Position numbers and translations under genes: made by a program. Positions 60,869-64,000 of a stretch of 64,000 nt of DNA are shown here, piece by piece (the stretch's first letter is position 1; each line of letters starts with the position of its first letter). This DNA is from Candidatus Amarobacter glycogenicus (GTDB lineage: Bacteria; Chloroflexota; Dehalococcoidia; Tepidiformales; Tepidiformaceae): contig JADJZF010000003.1 in the NCBI GenBank assembly GCA_016719395.1, positions 310,001 to 374,000 on the forward strand, given 5' to 3'. Below the pieces are notes generated by a model. The model ran no database searches. It saw only the letters and a list, made by a program, of their open reading frames with translations, and was not told the DNA's origin.

Positions 60869-62113
60869 TCAGGCTACGAAGCCGAGCGGATCCCAGCGGG
60901 CGCCGAGGAGCTCTTCGCTGGGCACTCCCAGCCAGCGATCGATGATGGTCGCGTAGACCCTGCGGAAGTCCGTCGTGTACGGCACATTGCCGTTGTCGAC
61001 GAGGGCCGCAAGGTTCGATGGATCGCCGTAGAGTCCCCTGGTGACGCCGTTCCCCAGGGCAAAGAGCACGCTGCCAGCGCCGTGGTCCGTGCCTCCGTTG
61101 GCATTTTGCTGCACCCGGCGGCCGAACTCACTCCAGGTTATGACGAGGACGTCGTCGGCCTTGCCGTGCGCCTGGAGGTCCTGGTAGAAGGCTGTGAGCC
61201 CGGCGTCCAGGGTCTCCATCAGCCCTGAGTGGGCGTCCAGTTCATTGTTGTGGGTGTCGAATCCGCCGAGCGTGATATGCCCGACTCGCATTCCCAGGTC
61301 ACCGACGATCGCCTCCGCGAGCACGGAGAGACCGGAGCCAAACGAGGAGTCCGGGTATTCGACCGCGGGCGTATAGGTCTTCGCCACTTCCTGGAGCATC
61401 TTCGAACTGGAGATGGCCGTCTCGACCGTGGTCTCGAGCAGGACACCGTAAGGGGAGGACGACGGGTACTGATCGTAGAGCTTCAGCATCGTCGCGGTGC
61501 GGGCATGTGAGGTGTCGGCGAGCTTGCCACCGACTTTCACGCCGTAATCCGCGGGACTGCGGACCGACGGCACCGAGACCGCAGGCGTCCGCATCTCGTC
61601 CGGCGTGGATGAACCGATGTTGAAGCCAAGGAACGGGTCGTGCTCCTGGCTCTCGAGCTTCTCCAGCGTCCGGCCAAGCCAGCCGTTGTCGAGCTGCATC
61701 TTCGGATCGCCGGACTGCCAGATAGCCATCGACTTGAAGTGACTGTAGTTCTGTTCCGGGTAGCCAACCCCCCGGACGACTGCGAGCTTGCCCGAGTCCC
61801 AGAAACCCTTCAGCCCGGTCAGAGCGGGGTGCAGCCCGAACCCCTGTTCGAGCTTGAGGACATCTGCTTCCGGGATGCCGAGTGTCGGGCGGTTGGAGCG
61901 GTAGGTCGCGTCGGCGTAGGGCACGAGGGTGTTGAGGCCATCGTTTCCACCCGCGCACTGCACGAGGATGAGGATCTTCTTATTGTTTGGGTCGGCCACG
62001 TAGGCGCCGTTCTGGGCAGCGAACGCGATCGAGCCCTTGAGCAGCGATTGGGCGCTGGTCCCGATACTGACGAGGGCGACGCCGCCCTTCACGAAGTCTC
62101 TGCGCGAAAGCAT
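60869..62113 (-). CDS. DUF1501 Tat-exported protein
   Basis: Exported protein of a sulfatase-like fold family, 414 residues. The Tat signal MLSRRDFVKGG is followed by a hydrophobic stretch. Core sequences are ILVQCAGGNDGLNTLVPYAD, HFKSMAIWQSGD and NANGGTDHGAGSVLFALGNG. DUF1501 genes nearly always accompany DUF1800 genes, as here (11 bases apart). Function unknown. Confidence 0.92.
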   Translation of the reverse strand: MLSRRDFVKGGVALVSIGTSAQSLLKGSIAFAAQNGAYVADPNNKKILILVQCAGGNDGLNTLVPYADATYRSNRPTLGIPEADVLKLEQGFGLHPALTGLKGFWDSGKLAVVRGVGYPEQNYSHFKSMAIWQSGDPKMQLDNGWLGRTLEKLESQEHDPFLGFNIGSSTPDEMRTPAVSVPSVRSPADYGVKVGGKLADTSHARTATMLKLYDQYPSSSPYGVLLETTVETAISSSKMLQEVAKTYTPAVEYPDSSFGSGLSVLAEAIVGDLGMRVGHITLGGFDTHNNELDAHSGLMETLDAGLTAFYQDLQAHGKADDVLVITWSEFGRRVQQNANGGTDHGAGSVLFALGNGVTRGLYGDPSNLAALVDNGNVPYTTDFRRVYATIIDRWLGVPSEELLGARWDPLGFVA

Positions 62114-62124
62114 GGCGCTCCTCC

Positions 62125-63741
62125 TTAAATGAGCTGGTATTCCGGGCTGGCGAGGACCAGGTAGGCAACTGCCGCTGCCCGCTCCTGGGGGTTCGTGATG
62201 GTCCGTGCGTAAGCGTAAATCGACTGGCGCGCCTCGGGGGCGATGTCGTCATCGACAAGCCGTCGCAGGGCTTCGTCTACTGTTGCCTCCGCCGTCGCCT
62301 GGCTGCTAAGCGAAGGGATGGCGACGGCCTTGTTCTTCGGGAAGAGCGTCGCATCCAGGAAGTTGACCCGCCCGAAGAACGTCCCCGAGGAGAGCCAGAC
62401 TTCGCCGCCCGGCCAACCAGCGACGCTCGGAGGTTCGTAAAGGCGCTGGTCCATTCCTGCCGCGCTTTGCTCGACGGTCAACCAGTCCGTTTCGACTTCG
62501 AGTCCGCGGACTGCCCCGACCATGAACTCCAGGGGGCTCCGCACGAGGGCGCGATAGGCGCGCCGCGAATAAAACTCGTCGCTGGTCAGGATCGCCCGGA
62601 CCACGGCCTTCACGTTGTGGTTCGAGCTATTCCAGACCTCGACCAGGCGGTCGATCGTCGCCGGGTCAGGGTCCCGGTAGGCAAACTCACTGAACAATCG
62701 TTTCGTGATGAACCGGGCAGTCGCCGGCTGCTTCATGATGATGTCGACAATGTCGTCACCGCCCCAGTTGCCGGTCTGACCGAGAAACGTCTTCGACCCG
62801 GAATCGTGAAGCTTGGTGTTCAGCACGAAGGCCGGTTCGTAAGCACCCCAGAGCTGGTCGAGGTACTCGTCTCGTTCTTTTTCGCTCAGGCCAGCGGGCG
62901 GCTGCACCTTGGTTGGAGGAGTGAGGCGCCAGCCGGTGAACGCCCTCGCACTCTCGCGCACGTCGTTCTCGGTGTAGTTGCCTTCTCCCATGGAGTACAG
63001 CTCCATCAGTTCGCGGGCATAGTTCTCGTTCGGGTGCTCTTTGGTGCTGTCTACCGTGTTGAGGTAGGTCATCATTGCCGGGTCTTTGCTGACCGCCTTG
63101 AGGAGCACGTCGTACTGGCCGAGGGCATGCGCCCGGAACAGCTCGTTCTGCGTGATCATCTGCTTCGATCGCTGGAAACCGATCTGGCTCTGCTGGGTGG
63201 TGAGGAGGCCGTGCCAGATGAACGTCATGCGCTCTTCCAGCGGCTTCTGGGAATACGACATCCGGTAAAGCCACCAGCGCGACATATCGCGGATGAGCGG
63301 CGGCCGCTTGCCATCCAGGCCTCGCCCGGGGGTCGTCAGGTTGAAGTTGGCCGCGGCGATCTTCGCGTCGAGAGCGGCGTTGTCGACGCTCTCGAAATTG
63401 AGCAGGCGGTCGGCGGCCGTTTCCCGGTCGAGCGCGGCGAACTCCGCGATCTGCGCAGCCGAACCGCCCCAGCCAGCCCGGCGCAGCAGGTGTGCGGCGC
63501 GGACCTTCGGGTCTTCAATGGGCTTCTTCAGTTCGTCGGCCGCGCTCTTCGTGGCATCGGCCGCGAGCCCGGGGACGACGAGGGAGCTTCCATTCGAGGA
63601 GTCCGCGCTGGTGCGAGTGGTGAGCCCGACAACAGCGGCGGCCGTCCCGCCCGCGGCGACGGTTGCCGCGCCGGCGAGCAGCGCCCGTCGAGTGGTGGGC
63701 CGCCGCATGAGTGGGGTACGTGGTGTCACAGGTTCTTGCAT
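62125..63741 (-). CDS. DUF1800 Tat-exported protein
   Basis: Exported all-helical protein of 538 residues. The N-terminus RRPTTRRALLAGAATVAAGG is a Tat-like signal. Family features are AHLLRRAGWGGSAAQIAEFA, the segment RMTFIWHGLLTTQQSQIG, PNENYARELMELYSMGEGNY, and RAFTGWRL. First gene of the pair with DUF1501. Function unknown; often found in large numbers in secretion-rich bacteria. Confidence 0.92.
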   Translation of the reverse strand: MQEPVTPRTPLMRRPTTRRALLAGAATVAAGGTAAAVVGLTTRTSADSSNGSSLVVPGLAADATKSAADELKKPIEDPKVRAAHLLRRAGWGGSAAQIAEFAALDRETAADRLLNFESVDNAALDAKIAAANFNLTTPGRGLDGKRPPLIRDMSRWWLYRMSYSQKPLEERMTFIWHGLLTTQQSQIGFQRSKQMITQNELFRAHALGQYDVLLKAVSKDPAMMTYLNTVDSTKEHPNENYARELMELYSMGEGNYTENDVRESARAFTGWRLTPPTKVQPPAGLSEKERDEYLDQLWGAYEPAFVLNTKLHDSGSKTFLGQTGNWGGDDIVDIIMKQPATARFITKRLFSEFAYRDPDPATIDRLVEVWNSSNHNVKAVVRAILTSDEFYSRRAYRALVRSPLEFMVGAVRGLEVETDWLTVEQSAAGMDQRLYEPPSVAGWPGGEVWLSSGTFFGRVNFLDATLFPKNKAVAIPSLSSQATAEATVDEALRRLVDDDIAPEARQSIYAYARTITNPQERAAAVAYLVLASPEYQLI

Positions 63742-63786
63742 GGACGTCTCCAGGCCGCTCCAGGGTGAGCGTTATCCATCGTATGG

Positions 63787-63815
63787 ACGCCGCGCCACAA
63801 AAGGTGACGCGGCGT
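63787..63815. promoter_or_regulatory. Hairpin upstream of DUF1800
   Basis: ACGCCGCG-C-CAC / GTG-A-CGCGGCGT pair over eleven positions around AAAAG, with one internal mismatch. It lies 46 bases upstream of the DUF1800 start, between divergent genes. No T-run follows on either strand; an operator is possible. Confidence 0.35.
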
Positions 63816-63938
63816 TGGGGAATTTTGCGGCCTTTTCAGAGAGTGACGGCTTTCCAACCTCTTCCTAACAGGCCCTCATACTACGCTCGTGGCACTTTCC
63901 GGAAGGTTTCGTCCATTACGTGGTGAAGGCAGGTACGA

Positions 63939-64000
63939 ATGACCGGTCCGCGCCGGGGGTTCAGCCGGGAACGCCACCCCTGGCTCAAAGTGGCGTTTTC
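63939..64000 (+). CDS. Start of an unidentified gene (3' truncated)
   Basis: An ATG at 63939 opens a frame to the window edge (MTGPRRGFSRERHPWLKVAF), after AGGCAGGT-type spacing. The basic start followed by hydrophobic residues could begin a membrane protein. Too short to identify. Confidence 0.3.
   Translation, partial: MTGPRRGFSRERHPWLKVAF

Overview
The window is high-GC, gene-dense DNA with many GTG and TTG starts. It most resembles a Chloroflexota bacterium, possibly Dehalococcoidia or Tepidiformales-like. Pointers are the ftsH/L21/L27/L31 order, a YvcK protein with N-terminal membrane helices, paired DUF1501/DUF1800 Tat proteins, a heliorhodopsin and LexA boxes of the GAAC-N4-GTTC type. 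No outer-membrane genes, tRNAs, rRNAs, CRISPR arrays or prophage were seen. The lineage call is an inference from gene content only.

Layout. 1-2.3 kb: 3' end of ftsH, then rplU, rpmA and rpmE. 2.3-6.7 kb (minus): complete sugar ABC importer. 6.9-11.7 kb (plus): DUF1385, SOS-boxed imuB, DUF6504, heliorhodopsin, aminotransferase. 11.7-15.1 kb (minus): SOS-boxed error-prone polymerase dnaE2, broken by one apparent frameshift. 15.3-17.6 kb: secreted stalk protein, a TagI-like glycosylase, an APH-fold kinase. 17.6-26.4 kb: exporter with two ATPases and two giant FtsX-type permeases. 26.4-33.7 kb: membrane-anchored protein, M19 dipeptidase (frameshifted), cyclophilin, beta-propeller protein, then an amidohydrolase/unknown/crotonase/mutY operon. 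33.7-37.8 kb: crotonase, nucleoside phosphorylase, metallopeptidase lipoprotein, a 30-residue basic protein, queA. 37.7-44.6 kb (minus): gatB, yvcK, secG, peptide-binding protein, fmt, rlmN. 44.8-45.8 kb: selD, apparently itself a selenoprotein (in-frame TGA at the catalytic position). 46-48 kb: PD-(D/E)XK-like gene and about 1.1 kb of gene-free repeats. 48-50 kb: carboxyltransferase and biotin carrier. 50-55 kb: DinB-fold proteins, small membrane protein, HTH protein, lipoprotein, uvrC. 55-60.8 kb (minus): apt, mtnA, mtaP, PfkB kinase, GNAT, ahcY, a SAM by-product and purine salvage operon. 60.8-64 kb: DUF1501/DUF1800 and a gene start at the edge.

Two themes stand out. DNA repair and mutagenesis genes are frequent (imuB, dnaE2, tagI-like, mutY, uvrC), and a heliorhodopsin photoreceptor lies within the SOS-controlled cluster. 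Several genes, including the normally essential gatB, are split by single-base shifts. This looks more like residual indels in the assembly than real gene decay, so broken genes are annotated here as joined loci with the shift site given.
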